Source: Acinetobacter corruptisaponis (GTDB taxonomy: Bacteria; Pseudomonadota; Gammaproteobacteria; Pseudomonadales; Moraxellaceae). From it: a stretch of 64,000 bases of DNA. Shown one piece after another: positions 27,736-37,382 of this stretch. The notes under the pieces were generated by a model. That model saw nothing but the letters and a program-made list of their open reading frames with translations, ran no database searches and was not told where the DNA came from. Each line of letters begins with the position of its first letter. The first letter of the stretch is position 1. Both the position numbers and the translations under genes were made by a program. The stretch spans positions 1,607,962 through 1,671,961 of the forward strand of contig NZ_CP125669.1 of NCBI RefSeq assembly GCF_030053775.1, given 5' to 3'.

Positions 27736-28809
27736 CTACCATTGATACTGGGCAAATAACTGTGCTCCCATCCGCTTGGCCTGATTGGTATTCAAATCAT
27801 CCGCAATATATTTCAAGCCAAAATTTTGATGCTGTACGGATAAACCAAAAGCATGGGTCTGGGGTTCAAAATGCATTCCCCATTGTACACCTCTATCCCA
27901 ATAAGCGTTCAATTGCCAAAGACTACTATATTGATTGCTGATTGAGCTTATACCTAACTGCCAAGCCTGATCCGACTGATAATTGAAATCAGTATAAATT
28001 TTAAAAGGCAGTTTCTGCGTATATTGGTGATACTTATTAAATTGTCCCTGAATATCAAATCGGGGACGCTTATCCTGATCATAAGCAATCTGATATTGGG
28101 TGTAGGGTGTATCTTGCCAATATAAATAGGCCAAAGCATCCTGAATATTGATATTTAATTTCCAGTGATTCGCCATAGTCCCTTGTAATGAAGTATCAAA
28201 TGCAAAACCATATCCATGATTCGCTCGCTCATTCCAGCCCATTTTGTCTTCTTTTAATGCTGGCTGGTCATAACTATAGTCAATTTGACCATTAAGCCAC
28301 TTCACACGATCCATAAGTTGTTCCTGATCTGTGGTTTTCGCCAAAGCATTCACCTGACCATCAGCATAATGTCGGCCAATTAATGCTGTTGCCCCTGTAG
28401 TTACATTCCAGTTAGGTGAAAGTTGCCAGGTATATGCAAATCGTGACCCAACCGTATCAATATGCTGTGCCTCTAGTTGCAAATTATATTGAGTATTGGC
28501 ATCAATCAATTTTTCATTTTTGATCTGATAATATAATTTTGCAGTGTCTGGACTAAAACGTAGTACATAATCATAACGCCAAATCCAGCTAAAATCCCAT
28601 TGACCCTGTTTAATACCCAACTGCATTAGACCATGGGCAAACGCATTTTTTCCCGATTTAAAGTTTGGGTCATCCCAATCATCTGTAAATGCGTGAATCG
28701 ACAAAGGTTCACTATATACATCTGCCTGTACTTGATAATAGATTTTTTCCTGGGCATTGGAATAGAAAGGCATTAGCATTCCCAATACAGCTAGACTTTT
28801 TTTGAGCAT
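27736..28809 (-). CDS. Predicted outer-membrane beta-barrel protein
   Basis: I do not recognise a named family. The 357-residue protein has a signal peptide cleaved after SNA (about residue 19), then alternating amphipathic strands rich in Tyr/Trp (QWDFSWIWRYDYVLRF, FAYTWQLSPNWNVTTGA, HFEPQTHAFGLSVQHQNF) and ends in an aromatic (QYQW), as outer-membrane barrels do. It follows the lipoprotein gene by 38 nt on the same strand. The start codon is preceded not by a ribosome site but by a hairpin (28816-28834) with GGAG on its far side. Confidence 0.65.
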   Translation of the reverse strand: MLKKSLAVLGMLMPFYSNAQEKIYYQVQADVYSEPLSIHAFTDDWDDPNFKSGKNAFAHGLMQLGIKQGQWDFSWIWRYDYVLRFSPDTAKLYYQIKNEKLIDANTQYNLQLEAQHIDTVGSRFAYTWQLSPNWNVTTGATALIGRHYADGQVNALAKTTDQEQLMDRVKWLNGQIDYSYDQPALKEDKMGWNERANHGYGFAFDTSLQGTMANHWKLNINIQDALAYLYWQDTPYTQYQIAYDQDKRPRFDIQGQFNKYHQYTQKLPFKIYTDFNYQSDQAWQLGISSISNQYSSLWQLNAYWDRGVQWGMHFEPQTHAFGLSVQHQNFGLKYIADDLNTNQAKRMGAQLFAQYQW

Positions 28810-28815
28810 ATAAAA

Positions 28816-28834
28816 AGGGGGATTTACTCCCCCT
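28816..28834 (-). promoter_or_regulatory. Hairpin between Shine-Dalgarno and start codon
   Basis: On the minus strand AGGGGGA-GTAAA-TCCCCCT forms a 7-bp, 5-nt-loop hairpin followed by TTTTAT and the barrel ATG. A good GGAG (28838-28835) touches its 5' side, 25 nt from the ATG in linear distance but 6 nt plus the folded stem when paired. Alternatively it acts as a terminator (stem plus T5). Confidence 0.55.
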
Positions 28835-28847
28835 CTCCTTTTTATGA

Positions 28848-30257
28848 TTATGGTGCAATCGCTTTAACGGTATTATCTGTGAATTTTGCAGAATATACGT
28901 TATCTGAGACTTTGCTTACTGTAGCGTATGAGGTGTTACCCACTTTAATCTGTGCTGACGTAAACTTGTCAAGATCAGCAATTTCAACATAAGCACCATT
29001 GGCATGAGACAGTTTTGCCCATACAGTTGGCTCATGCGCCGCATTAGGATCATTACCAATCAAATTATCTGTTTTAAAATCAGCCGTAAGCGCATCTTTA
29101 TCTACAGCAACCTTAATCGTTGCTGTACCTTTCTGATACTCATTACGCTTCGCAGTTAAATCAATACTAAATGGTTTAATGCTGGTACCACCACCCTTGA
29201 CATTACCACTGAGTTTCACATTAAGGTCCGCGTTGATAAATGCAGCAGCAGATTCATCACCACCTGTAATATCAATTACTTTGGATAAATCATTATTTAA
29301 TTTAATGCTTGCCTCTAAGTTCAGATTCTCATTTCCAGCAACAGCCTTACCTTTTAAATTCAGCTCAGTTGGGATAAGCTCAGTTGATGTACTTGAACCA
29401 TCCTTAAACTGAACTTGTGTAGCCTTGCTTGAAAACTCCGTTAAGCTCAACTCTGCACCCGTACCAACATCAGTCAACACAATATTCGCAAACTTAAACT
29501 GTGCAGTCTTAGGTGCTTGGTCACTAGAACGGTCATCCAGTTTTTTTGCATTGTTATACACAACCTGAGCAGTACTATCACTATTAACCGCCAAAATCGC
29601 TTCTTTCTTGCTCACAACATTCTTGGTCGCAATTTTCCCACCAGCAACCAGTTTAAAATCATAAGTTGATTGGGATGCCGAGAATGGTGCCTTAAGCTGG
29701 AGACTATTTACGGTCACTGTAGCGTCATTACCAAAAACGTCATGACCTGTCTGGGTTTTAGAGTCCCAGACATAATCTGTCCAATATTTAGCTGTAACGC
29801 TGCCTGTTACAGTCACAGAATCAGGCTTTACACTCACTTTTAACGTATTATTGCTCAATTGATAATCAGGATAATAATACTGGCCATAGGTTGAGTCTTC
29901 TTTTAATAAAGCCTCTAGCTGAGCCGCATTATATTCTTTTTCTGAACCTTGTGCATCTTGCTGTGCCAATGAGGCTAAAGTCAAAATCAAGCTACTGGCA
30001 TTACCAATATCACTGCCAGCATCACTAATTGCATCAAATGTTGGCTGGTATTGTGATTGCAATCCATCAAAACTATCAAAATAACTAATAATAGTATTTG
30101 TTGTATCTACCAATTGCTTTGCCTTATCCAGATCTGATGCTGGAATGGCTGGATTTTCAGGATTATTACCACCATTATTTGATGATGAATCACCGCCTCC
30201 ACCACAAGCAGTTAAAATGGCTGAACAAGCTAAAACCAACAATGTTTTCTTAAACAT
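28848..30257 (-). CDS. Large Gly-linker lipoprotein of unknown function
   Basis: A 469-residue protein with a lipoprotein signal (LTAC, Cys18), then GGGGDSSSNNGGNN, a low-complexity linker seen on surface or outer-membrane lipoproteins. The rest is rich in Thr/Ser/Lys with many short strands (LKVSVKPDSVTVTGSVTAKY, LNLKGKAVAGNENLNLEA, IKLNNDLSKVIDITGG), suggesting a beta-rich, possibly repeat-built domain. No enzyme motif seen. It is first of a two-gene unit with the predicted outer-membrane barrel. AGGGG lies before the start. Confidence 0.6.
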   Translation of the reverse strand: MFKKTLLVLACSAILTACGGGGDSSSNNGGNNPENPAIPASDLDKAKQLVDTTNTIISYFDSFDGLQSQYQPTFDAISDAGSDIGNASSLILTLASLAQQDAQGSEKEYNAAQLEALLKEDSTYGQYYYPDYQLSNNTLKVSVKPDSVTVTGSVTAKYWTDYVWDSKTQTGHDVFGNDATVTVNSLQLKAPFSASQSTYDFKLVAGGKIATKNVVSKKEAILAVNSDSTAQVVYNNAKKLDDRSSDQAPKTAQFKFANIVLTDVGTGAELSLTEFSSKATQVQFKDGSSTSTELIPTELNLKGKAVAGNENLNLEASIKLNNDLSKVIDITGGDESAAAFINADLNVKLSGNVKGGGTSIKPFSIDLTAKRNEYQKGTATIKVAVDKDALTADFKTDNLIGNDPNAAHEPTVWAKLSHANGAYVEIADLDKFTSAQIKVGNTSYATVSKVSDNVYSAKFTDNTVKAIAP

Positions 30258-30380
30258 TCTATAACCCCTTTTTATAGAAAATTGTTATCTAAATTTTTAA
30301 ATTTAGGATTTTATAAAACCATACTTAGGTTTTTTATAATCATATCTAGTTATATTTATAATGACAATTGATTATTTAAT

Positions 30381-30402
30381 AGCCCTTTATTAATAAAGGG
30401 CT
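30381..30402. terminator. Probable baeR terminator
   Basis: A perfect 22-bp palindrome (AGCCCTTTATT / AATAAAGGGCT) 8 nt past the baeR stop. The U-tract is weak on the minus strand (ATTAAATAAT) so termination efficiency is uncertain. Confidence 0.6.
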
Positions 30403-30410
30403 TATATTTT

Positions 30411-31097
30411 TTACTCATCAGGATATTCAAAACGATAACCAACCCCATACACTGCCTGAATCCATTCATGACGATTGCCAGTATCAGCAGCTTCGGTGAT
30501 TTTACGGCGCAGATTTTTAATATGACTGTCAATCACCCGATCTGCCACATCAAAACTGTCAGGGTTAATATGATCCAGTAGTTGCGCCCGTGAATATACC
30601 TGACCTAAATGTTCTAAAAACAATTCTAATAAACGAAACTCTGTTGGCGTTAAAGTCAGTGCCCTTTGCTGATACCAGATACGTTGCTGCGCCTTATCAA
30701 TACGGAATAAATCATCTTGTTCAGGTTCAGCCTTACGCTCCAAACGGCGCAACACCGCTTGAACGCGTGCAACCAGTTCTTTCGGACTAAAGGGTTTACA
30801 GATATAGTCATCTGCACCCATATTTAAGCCCAACACGCGGTCAATTTCTTCAGTACGCGCTGTTACCATGATAATCGGCAAGTCTGACTGTTCACGCACC
30901 TTACGGCAAATGGTTAGGCCATCCATACGTGGCACCATCAGGTCCAGAATCATTAAGCTAGGTTTACGTTGTTGAAACTGGGTGTAGGCATCTTGACCAT
31001 CATGAAACATGCTGACCTCAAAGCCAGCCGCCTCCAAATAATCCCGAACCAGCTCTGCCAGTTCAACCTCATCCTCAACCAACATAATGTGTTTCAT
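30411..31097 (-). CDS. baeR: Response regulator BaeR
   Basis: OmpR-family response regulator, 228 residues from the ATG at 31097 (AGGA 8 nt upstream; upstream in-frame ATGs add 9 residues). Receiver domain with the phospho-accepting Asp in LMILDLMVPRMDG and conserved Lys in CKPFSPKELVARV, then a winged-helix domain with RVIDSHIKNLRRKI and VYGVGYRFEYP. The sequence strongly resembles Acinetobacter BaeR, which governs envelope-stress and RND efflux genes. Partner kinase gene lies 46 nt upstream. Confidence 0.92.
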   Translation of the reverse strand: MKHIMLVEDEVELAELVRDYLEAAGFEVSMFHDGQDAYTQFQQRKPSLMILDLMVPRMDGLTICRKVREQSDLPIIMVTARTEEIDRVLGLNMGADDYICKPFSPKELVARVQAVLRRLERKAEPEQDDLFRIDKAQQRIWYQQRALTLTPTEFRLLELFLEHLGQVYSRAQLLDHINPDSFDVADRVIDSHIKNLRRKITEAADTGNRHEWIQAVYGVGYRFEYPDE

Positions 31098-31143
31098 GGT
31101 CTTCATCCTATCCATTATCCTCAAGCAAAGAGGAGCTAAAAAG

Positions 31144-32802
31144 TTATTTGATCTGTTTTGGGAAAGTCAGTACACAACGTAATCCACCCAAAGGTGAATG
31201 ATCAAAGCTCAGTGAACCACCCAATGCCTGTGCCAATTTACAGGACAATGCCAAGCCCAGACCTGTGCCTCCAGTGCTACGGGTACGGGAGTCATCCACA
31301 CGGTAGAAACGTTCGCCTAAACGTGCAAGTTGCTCATCATTGACACCCAATGGACTGTCATCGACATACAGTATCCATTGTTGCTCATTTTGTTGAGTGT
31401 GAATCTGTATTTTTCCACCCTGTTCCGTGTAACGCACACAGTTCCCTAACAAATTGACGATAATCTGTTTAAAGCGGTCACGGTCTAAAGATAACAACAC
31501 GCTCTCGCCTGACAGTGAAACTTCCAACTGATTCTGTTCAAAAGTGGATTTAAAGTTTTCAACTTCCTGCAACACCACATCCCAAGGGTTGACCTCAGCA
31601 AAATAGCATTTGAGTTGCTGTGCATCCGCCTGCGCCAAATCTGCCAAGTCCTGTGTCAGTTTCTTTAAACTGGTCACTTGACGCATCATGGCATCCAGAT
31701 GTTCAGGTGTAGCTTTACGGATTCCATCCTGCATCGCCTCAATCTGTGCCTGCAATACCGCCAATGGCGTTTTCAACTCATGTGAGGTATCCGCCACCCA
31801 TTGACGGCGGGACTCCTCATGTTGATGGAGGATGTCAGCCAGATGATTGAGTTGATTGGATAAATCCCCCAACTCATCATTGCGTTTAATCACTACCTGA
31901 TGCTGGTAGTTGCCACGCGTCATTTCCAGTGTTGCATTGAGCAAACGTTGAATCGGTTTCTTAAAGTAGGTCGCCATCAATAATGCCGCAACCAGACTCG
32001 ACAGCACGGTAAGCGCATAGACCAAAAGCAGATATCGTTTTTGATTACTAAAGAAGTTGATACTGGATGCATCATCCTGATCGAGTACAGGTTTCAGTCC
32101 CAGATAGCCCACCACATCCTGCCCCACCATAATCGGGCGGTAGGAAATTTGATCTGACGCAGGCTCGCCTACAATAAACTGGTGTTTGGCATCATACAGC
32201 GAGAGACGCGAACTTAAGCCCAAGCGATCAGGAATTGACACAAAACGTTTTTTACCACTTTCAACGGTGCTTTGTTGTTTACTGCCTTTTTCATCGGATT
32301 TTAGCCGAAACTGGCTGGCACGCAATGGAAATTTTAGGCCCTCAAATGGTTGATATTCTGAGGGTAAATTCTTTTTTAGAATATTCAACTCTTCTTCATT
32401 AAAAATTTGACGGCTTTTGATTTCAGTATTGTTTTGTGCCAGTGTTGGGGAAAGACTAAGTAAGGTGTGGTCATTAAAATAACGTTGCTGCAATGCGATG
32501 TCATACTGGCGACGCAACCACCACTGCGATAAACGGTCATAGTCATCAGGTGCTGCCGTACCCTCGATTTGAAGAATCTGCGCCTGAATGGCATTGCCCC
32601 AGTCATGGTAAACCGTATAGACATTGCCCAGATTGGCAATGAGGCGGTCCAGTTTCTGCATTTCCACATCGGCGACATAGCGCGCAAAGTTTTTTTGCAT
32701 GGTCCAGTGCAAAATCCCCAGACTAATCGTTGCGATCAGCAAGGTGGTGAGCAGGACTGTCAAAAACAGGCGTAGCGCGATCGGGACACGACGAACATTC
32801 AA
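31144..32802 (-). CDS. baeS: Sensor histidine kinase BaeS
   Basis: Inner-membrane sensor kinase of 552 residues. An N-terminal helix (about 10-32) and a second near 260-282 flank a 225-residue periplasmic sensor domain; a HAMP linker follows, then the HisKA box ADTSHELKTPLAVLQ with the phosphorylated His, N-box IVNLLGNCVRYTE and G-box GTGLGLALSCKL. The periplasmic part is larger than in E. coli BaeS. Co-transcribed with baeR. Confidence 0.92.
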   Translation of the reverse strand: MNVRRVPIALRLFLTVLLTTLLIATISLGILHWTMQKNFARYVADVEMQKLDRLIANLGNVYTVYHDWGNAIQAQILQIEGTAAPDDYDRLSQWWLRRQYDIALQQRYFNDHTLLSLSPTLAQNNTEIKSRQIFNEEELNILKKNLPSEYQPFEGLKFPLRASQFRLKSDEKGSKQQSTVESGKKRFVSIPDRLGLSSRLSLYDAKHQFIVGEPASDQISYRPIMVGQDVVGYLGLKPVLDQDDASSINFFSNQKRYLLLVYALTVLSSLVAALLMATYFKKPIQRLLNATLEMTRGNYQHQVVIKRNDELGDLSNQLNHLADILHQHEESRRQWVADTSHELKTPLAVLQAQIEAMQDGIRKATPEHLDAMMRQVTSLKKLTQDLADLAQADAQQLKCYFAEVNPWDVVLQEVENFKSTFEQNQLEVSLSGESVLLSLDRDRFKQIIVNLLGNCVRYTEQGGKIQIHTQQNEQQWILYVDDSPLGVNDEQLARLGERFYRVDDSRTRSTGGTGLGLALSCKLAQALGGSLSFDHSPLGGLRCVLTFPKQIK

Positions 32803-32931
32803 AAGCTTAGTCTCAATATTGTTCTATTTATGGATTGTACCCAACATGGTTGAAAAAAACTCTCCATTGTTTCTTCATCTTTATTATCTAATCTTTAACT
32901 ATCAAAAATAACGCAGATTGGAAACACCACC

Positions 32932-33321
32932 ATGAATCTTAAAAATACATTATTGCTCGGCACATTGATGACAGCCATGTTTGGTTTAACAGCCTGTCAG
33001 TCTACAGCACCCAATACCTATGCAGATGGACACCGTCACGGCAAATACCCAATGCAGCGGGATGGCGACCGTGGCTTTAAACAGCGCCCACAGCTCACCC
33101 CTGAACAGCGTGCGGAATGGCAGGCAAAACGTGAACAACGTTTAGATCAACGCGCAAAAATACGTGAAGAACATGAAGCGCAACGGGCAAAAATTGTCAC
33201 CGCCTGTCAGGGCAAACGTATTGGTGAGCGTGTCAACATTCAATGGAACAACCGCACCATTGAGGGGACATGCGAAGTTCGCTTTACCCCAGACCAGGCC
33301 AACTTTAAACGTCAGGCTTAA
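32932..33321 (+). CDS. Small lipoprotein divergent from baeSR
   Basis: A 129-residue protein with a signal ending LTAC (Cys22), then a highly charged, Arg/Gln-rich middle (RPQLTPEQRAEWQAKREQRL...), faintly like the helical Spy/CpxP LTPEQ motif, and a C-terminal segment with two Cys (VTACQGKR and GTCEVRF) that could form a disulfide. It is divergent from baeS across 129 bp and may belong to the Bae regulon. Function unknown. Confidence 0.6.
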   Translation: MNLKNTLLLGTLMTAMFGLTACQSTAPNTYADGHRHGKYPMQRDGDRGFKQRPQLTPEQRAEWQAKREQRLDQRAKIREEHEAQRAKIVTACQGKRIGERVNIQWNNRTIEGTCEVRFTPDQANFKRQA

Positions 33322-33348
33322 TCACCCCACCTCTTTCCTCTTCCTCAC

Positions 33349-33372
33349 GGGCGCGTTAAGCGCCCTTTTTTT
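33349..33372 (+). terminator. Terminator of the Spy-like lipoprotein gene
   Basis: Stem GGGCGC / GCGCCC with a 5-nt loop followed by T7, 28 nt past the stop. The rest of the stretch to 33620 shows no gene; it must carry the promoter for the acyl-CoA dehydrogenase gene. Confidence 0.88.
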
Positions 33373-33620
33373 ATCTACACAGCTGCTTACGATTTTCAAC
33401 ATGCAGTTTAAGTCAAAAGTATAAAAAACACCTACAATCTAAACCCTTAAACAGGTTGAACCACAAACTTTGACTTAGCAGTCACTCAGAAATGACCTGT
33501 AAAAGCTTGTACCGAACGATGACTTGTTGCACGATTAGCGCTACAAAATGGAGCCAATTGGGCACATTTATCATTGACTAAGATTATAACTCTGGTTTCA
33601 CCAGTATTGAGGAACCCGCT

Positions 33621-35423
33621 ATGCCACAATACAAAGCACCCTTACGTGATATGCAGTTCGTATTGCACGAATTATTAAATGCTGAAGCACATTACGCAAA
33701 ACTGCCTGCATTTCAAGGCAACGTAAGCCGTGAATTGGTTGATCAATATTTAGAAGCAGCGGCTGACTTCTGTGAGAATGAGCTTTCTCCTTTAAACCAA
33801 GTCGGTGACCGTGAAGGTTGTACTTGGAATGACGGTGTTGTCACTACGCCTACAGGTTTCAAGGAAGCGTATCAAAAATATATCGAGCTGGGCTTCCCAT
33901 CGCTTTCTGCTGATGAAGAATTTGGCGGTCAGGCATTGCCAAACTCTTTGGGGATTGCAATCTCTGAAATGGTGGGTACAGCAAACTGGGCTTGGGGTAT
34001 GTATCCTGGCTTGTCTCATGGTGCGGTACGTACCCTTGAGCACTGGGGTTCTGACGAACAGAAAGCCACTTACCTACCGAACCTTGTTTCAGGTGTCTGG
34101 ACAGGCACCATGTGCTTAACTGAATCTCATGCAGGTTCAGACTTGGGCATCATCCGTTCTAAAGCAGAGCCAAATGCAGATGGCAGCTATGCAATCTCTG
34201 GCGAGAAAATCTTTATCTCTGCTGGTGAGCACGACATGGCTGACAACATCATCCATATCGTTTTAGCTCGTTTACCAGGCGCGCCTAAAGGCACCAAAGG
34301 TATTTCACTCTTTATCGTTCCTAAGTTCCATGTTAATGAAGATGGTTCTGTGGGCGAGCGTAATGCGGTTCGTTGTGGTTCAATCGAACACAAAATGGGT
34401 ATTCACGGTAATGCAACTTGTGTCATTAACTTTGATCAGGCAAAAGGTTACTTGATTGGGCCTGAAAACCGTGGTCTAAACTGCATGTTCACATTCATGA
34501 ACACTGCACGTATTGGTACAGCGGTTCAAGGTTTGTCTGCATCTGAATCTTCTTTCCAGGGCGCTTTAACCTATGCCAAAGACCGTTTGGCAATGCGTTC
34601 TCTTTCTGGCCCTAAAGCACCTGAAAAAGAAGCAGACCCAATCATCGTTCACCCTGCTGTTCGCAACATGCTTTTAACACAAAAGTCATTTGCTGAAGGT
34701 GGTCGTGCGCTGGTTTACTTATTGGCTCAATATGCAGACATCGTTGAAAAAGGCGAAACTGAGGAAGAGCGTAAGTTTGCTGACAATATCCTGTCTTTGT
34801 TGACACCTATTGCTAAAGCATTCCTGACTGAAACGGGTTCTGAATCTGCGAAGCACGGTGTACAGGTATTTGGTGGTCACGGCTTCATCTCTGAGCACGG
34901 TATGGAGCAAATTGTACGTGATACACGTATTGCCTGCTTGTACGAAGGTACCACTGAGATTCAGGCACTTGACTTGCTAGGTCGTAAAGTATTGCAAACT
35001 CAGGGCGCAATGTTGAAAGACTTCACCAAGATCATCCATAAATTTGTTGAAGCAAACAAAGACAATGCTGCAATGCAGGAATTTGTTGCGCCATTGGCTG
35101 CTGCCAACAAGGAATGGGGCGACATCACCATGCAAATCGGCATGCGTGCAATGCAAAACCCTGATGAAGTGGGTGCGGCTGCGGTTGACTACCTATACTT
35201 CTCTGGTTATGTCACACTTGCTTACCTATGGGCACGTATGGCATTGGTTGCACAAGAGAAACTGGCTGAAGGCACAACTGACGTTGACTTCTACAATGCG
35301 AAAATCAGCACTGCCCGCTTCTACTTCAAGAAGATCCTGCCACGTGTTCGCTCTCACGTAGACGTGCTTTCAACAGGTGTTGCACCATTGTTTGAACTTG
35401 ATGCAGAACACTTCGCTTTCTAA
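33621..35423 (+). CDS. Acyl-CoA dehydrogenase, DmdC-like (paralogue 1)
   Basis: FAD-dependent acyl-CoA dehydrogenase of 600 residues, larger than short-chain enzymes. The N-terminus YKAPLRDMQFVLHELL is typical of the family that includes 3-methylmercaptopropionyl-CoA dehydrogenase (DmdC). FAD/substrate motifs MCLTESHAGSDLG and GHGFISEHGMEQIVRD and the YEGTTEIQALDLLGRK segment are intact. A C-terminal extension (about 470-600) matches this subfamily. Substrate is likely a fatty acyl-CoA; nothing here specifies chain length. Confidence 0.88.
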   Translation: MPQYKAPLRDMQFVLHELLNAEAHYAKLPAFQGNVSRELVDQYLEAAADFCENELSPLNQVGDREGCTWNDGVVTTPTGFKEAYQKYIELGFPSLSADEEFGGQALPNSLGIAISEMVGTANWAWGMYPGLSHGAVRTLEHWGSDEQKATYLPNLVSGVWTGTMCLTESHAGSDLGIIRSKAEPNADGSYAISGEKIFISAGEHDMADNIIHIVLARLPGAPKGTKGISLFIVPKFHVNEDGSVGERNAVRCGSIEHKMGIHGNATCVINFDQAKGYLIGPENRGLNCMFTFMNTARIGTAVQGLSASESSFQGALTYAKDRLAMRSLSGPKAPEKEADPIIVHPAVRNMLLTQKSFAEGGRALVYLLAQYADIVEKGETEEERKFADNILSLLTPIAKAFLTETGSESAKHGVQVFGGHGFISEHGMEQIVRDTRIACLYEGTTEIQALDLLGRKVLQTQGAMLKDFTKIIHKFVEANKDNAAMQEFVAPLAAANKEWGDITMQIGMRAMQNPDEVGAAAVDYLYFSGYVTLAYLWARMALVAQEKLAEGTTDVDFYNAKISTARFYFKKILPRVRSHVDVLSTGVAPLFELDAEHFAF

Positions 35424-35458
35424 ACATAGTTTAGAATGAGATGCAACGTTCATCACAG

Positions 35459-35493
35459 AAAAAGGACTGGTCAGTTTTGACCGTCCTTTTTTT
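35459..35493 (+). terminator. Terminator between the two dehydrogenase genes
   Basis: Stem AAAAGGAC...GTCCTTTT with an inner GGTCA-GTTT-TGACC stem, followed by a T run. It shows that the two paralogues are separate transcription units. Confidence 0.85.
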
Positions 35494-35583
35494 GTTTAAT
35501 CAGTGCTAAATTTACACCATTCATTTATTTGTTCGTTTTATTTGATCACTTTGCACATGACCTGTGCGTAAAAAGGAACGATT

Positions 35584-37365
35584 ATGCCAATTTATAATGC
35601 CCCATTAGCAGACATGAAATTCATCTTAAATGATGTATTTAAAGCAGAACAATTTTGGCAGTCTAATGAGAAGCTTGCTCATGTAGATGCCGCAACTGCT
35701 GAAGCGATTTTAGAGGAAATGGCAAAGTTTGCCCAAAACGTGACCCATCCATTGAACCGTACTGGCGATGAAGAAGGCGCGCGTTGGGAAAATGGCGACG
35801 TGTTTACACCAGCAGGTTTCAAGGATGCTTTCCGCCAATATGCTGAGGGTGGCTGGATCGGTCTAGGTGCCGATGAGGAATGGGGCGGTCAAGGCATGCC
35901 AAAAATGCTGACTGTACTTTCTGATGAAATGCTGTTCGCAACCAACCCATCTTTCATGCTTTACCCGCTTCTTTCTGTGGGCGCAGGTATGGCTTTAAAC
36001 AGCTATGCATCTCAAGAGCAGAAAGAAACTTACCTGCCTAAAATCTATTCTGGTGAATGGTCTGGCACCATGTGCTTAACCGAGCCACATGCAGGGACTG
36101 ATTTAGGGATTATCAAAACCAAAGCTGAACGTAACGAAGATGGTACTTACAACATTACAGGTACGAAAATCTTCATCACAGGTGGTGACAACGATCTCGC
36201 TGAAAACATCATCCACCTTGTTCTTGCAAAAACACCTGATGCACCTGCGGGTTCACGTGGTATTTCTTTATTCATCGTACCGAAGTTCCTGTTAAATGAA
36301 GATGGTTCTTTAGGTGAGCGTAACCCTGTTGGTCCTGGTTCAATTGAACACAAAATGGGCATCAAGGCATCTGCGACTTGCGTGATGAACTTTGACGGTG
36401 CCAAAGGTTACCTTGTTGGTAAAGAAAACGAAGGTCTTGCGGCAATGTTCGTGATGATGAACTACGAACGTTTGTCTATGGGTATTCAAGGTCTAGGTGC
36501 TTCTGAATTTGCCTATCAAAATGCGGCACAGTATGCGACTGACCGTTTACAGGGTCGTAGTGCTGCTGGTGTACAATCGCCAAACAAACCAGCAGACAGC
36601 ATTTTAGTGCATGGTGATGTGCGCCGTATGTTGCTCAACGTACGTGCCAACAATGAAGCATCTCGTGCCTTTGCAGTGTATGTAGGGCAACAACTGGACA
36701 TCACCAAGTTCTCAACTGATGCAGAAGCAGTGAAAAAAGCCAATGACCGTGTTGCGCTATTAACACCGATTGCAAAAGCATACCTCACAGATACTGCATT
36801 CCAAGCAACTCTGGATGCGCAAATGGTGTTCGGTGGTCACGGCTATATCCGTGAGTGGGGTATGGAACAATGTATCCGTGATCTTCGTATTGCTCAAATC
36901 TATGAAGGTACCAACGGCGTTCAGTCTCAAGACTTGATTGGTCGTAAGACCATTAAGTGTGGCGGTGCGTTCATTGCTGAATATATCGCTGAAATCCGTG
37001 ACTTTGCCAATGCACTGGACACAGACTTGAACTTCATTAAAGATGCAACCTTAGATGCTGCAACTGAAATTGAAGCCATCACCCAATTCATGATTGAACA
37101 AGCTGCTGAAAATGTAGATTTCCCGAATGCTGCTGCGGTGGATTATCTACATGCAGTTGGCCTACTGAGCTTTAGCTATATGTTCGCGAAGATCGCTGCT
37201 GCTGCTAAAGACAAGTCTGGTGATTTCTACCAAAACAAATTGGCTTTGGCGCAGTACTATGTTGAGCGTATCTTGCCAGAACTTGATTCTCGTCTTGCGA
37301 AAATCAAGGCAGGTTCTGACTTGATCATGAACTTTAGCGAAGATTACTTCACTAATCAGGCTTAA
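35584..37365 (+). CDS. Acyl-CoA dehydrogenase, DmdC-like (paralogue 2)
   Basis: Second member of the tandem pair, 593 residues, alignable along its full length with the first: YNAPLADMKFILNDVF start, MCLTEPHAGTDLG, GHGYIREWGMEQCIRD and YEGTNGVQSQDLIGRK. GGAACG precedes the ATG. Its sequence differs enough from its neighbour to suggest an old duplication and possibly a different acyl-chain preference. Confidence 0.88.
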   Translation: MPIYNAPLADMKFILNDVFKAEQFWQSNEKLAHVDAATAEAILEEMAKFAQNVTHPLNRTGDEEGARWENGDVFTPAGFKDAFRQYAEGGWIGLGADEEWGGQGMPKMLTVLSDEMLFATNPSFMLYPLLSVGAGMALNSYASQEQKETYLPKIYSGEWSGTMCLTEPHAGTDLGIIKTKAERNEDGTYNITGTKIFITGGDNDLAENIIHLVLAKTPDAPAGSRGISLFIVPKFLLNEDGSLGERNPVGPGSIEHKMGIKASATCVMNFDGAKGYLVGKENEGLAAMFVMMNYERLSMGIQGLGASEFAYQNAAQYATDRLQGRSAAGVQSPNKPADSILVHGDVRRMLLNVRANNEASRAFAVYVGQQLDITKFSTDAEAVKKANDRVALLTPIAKAYLTDTAFQATLDAQMVFGGHGYIREWGMEQCIRDLRIAQIYEGTNGVQSQDLIGRKTIKCGGAFIAEYIAEIRDFANALDTDLNFIKDATLDAATEIEAITQFMIEQAAENVDFPNAAAVDYLHAVGLLSFSYMFAKIAAAAKDKSGDFYQNKLALAQYYVERILPELDSRLAKIKAGSDLIMNFSEDYFTNQA

Positions 37366-37382
37366 TTTTAGTCTGATTATGC

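Noticed and set aside
33621..37365. A single fused or operonic dehydrogenase unit
   Set aside because: A strong terminator separates the two paralogues and each has its own start region.
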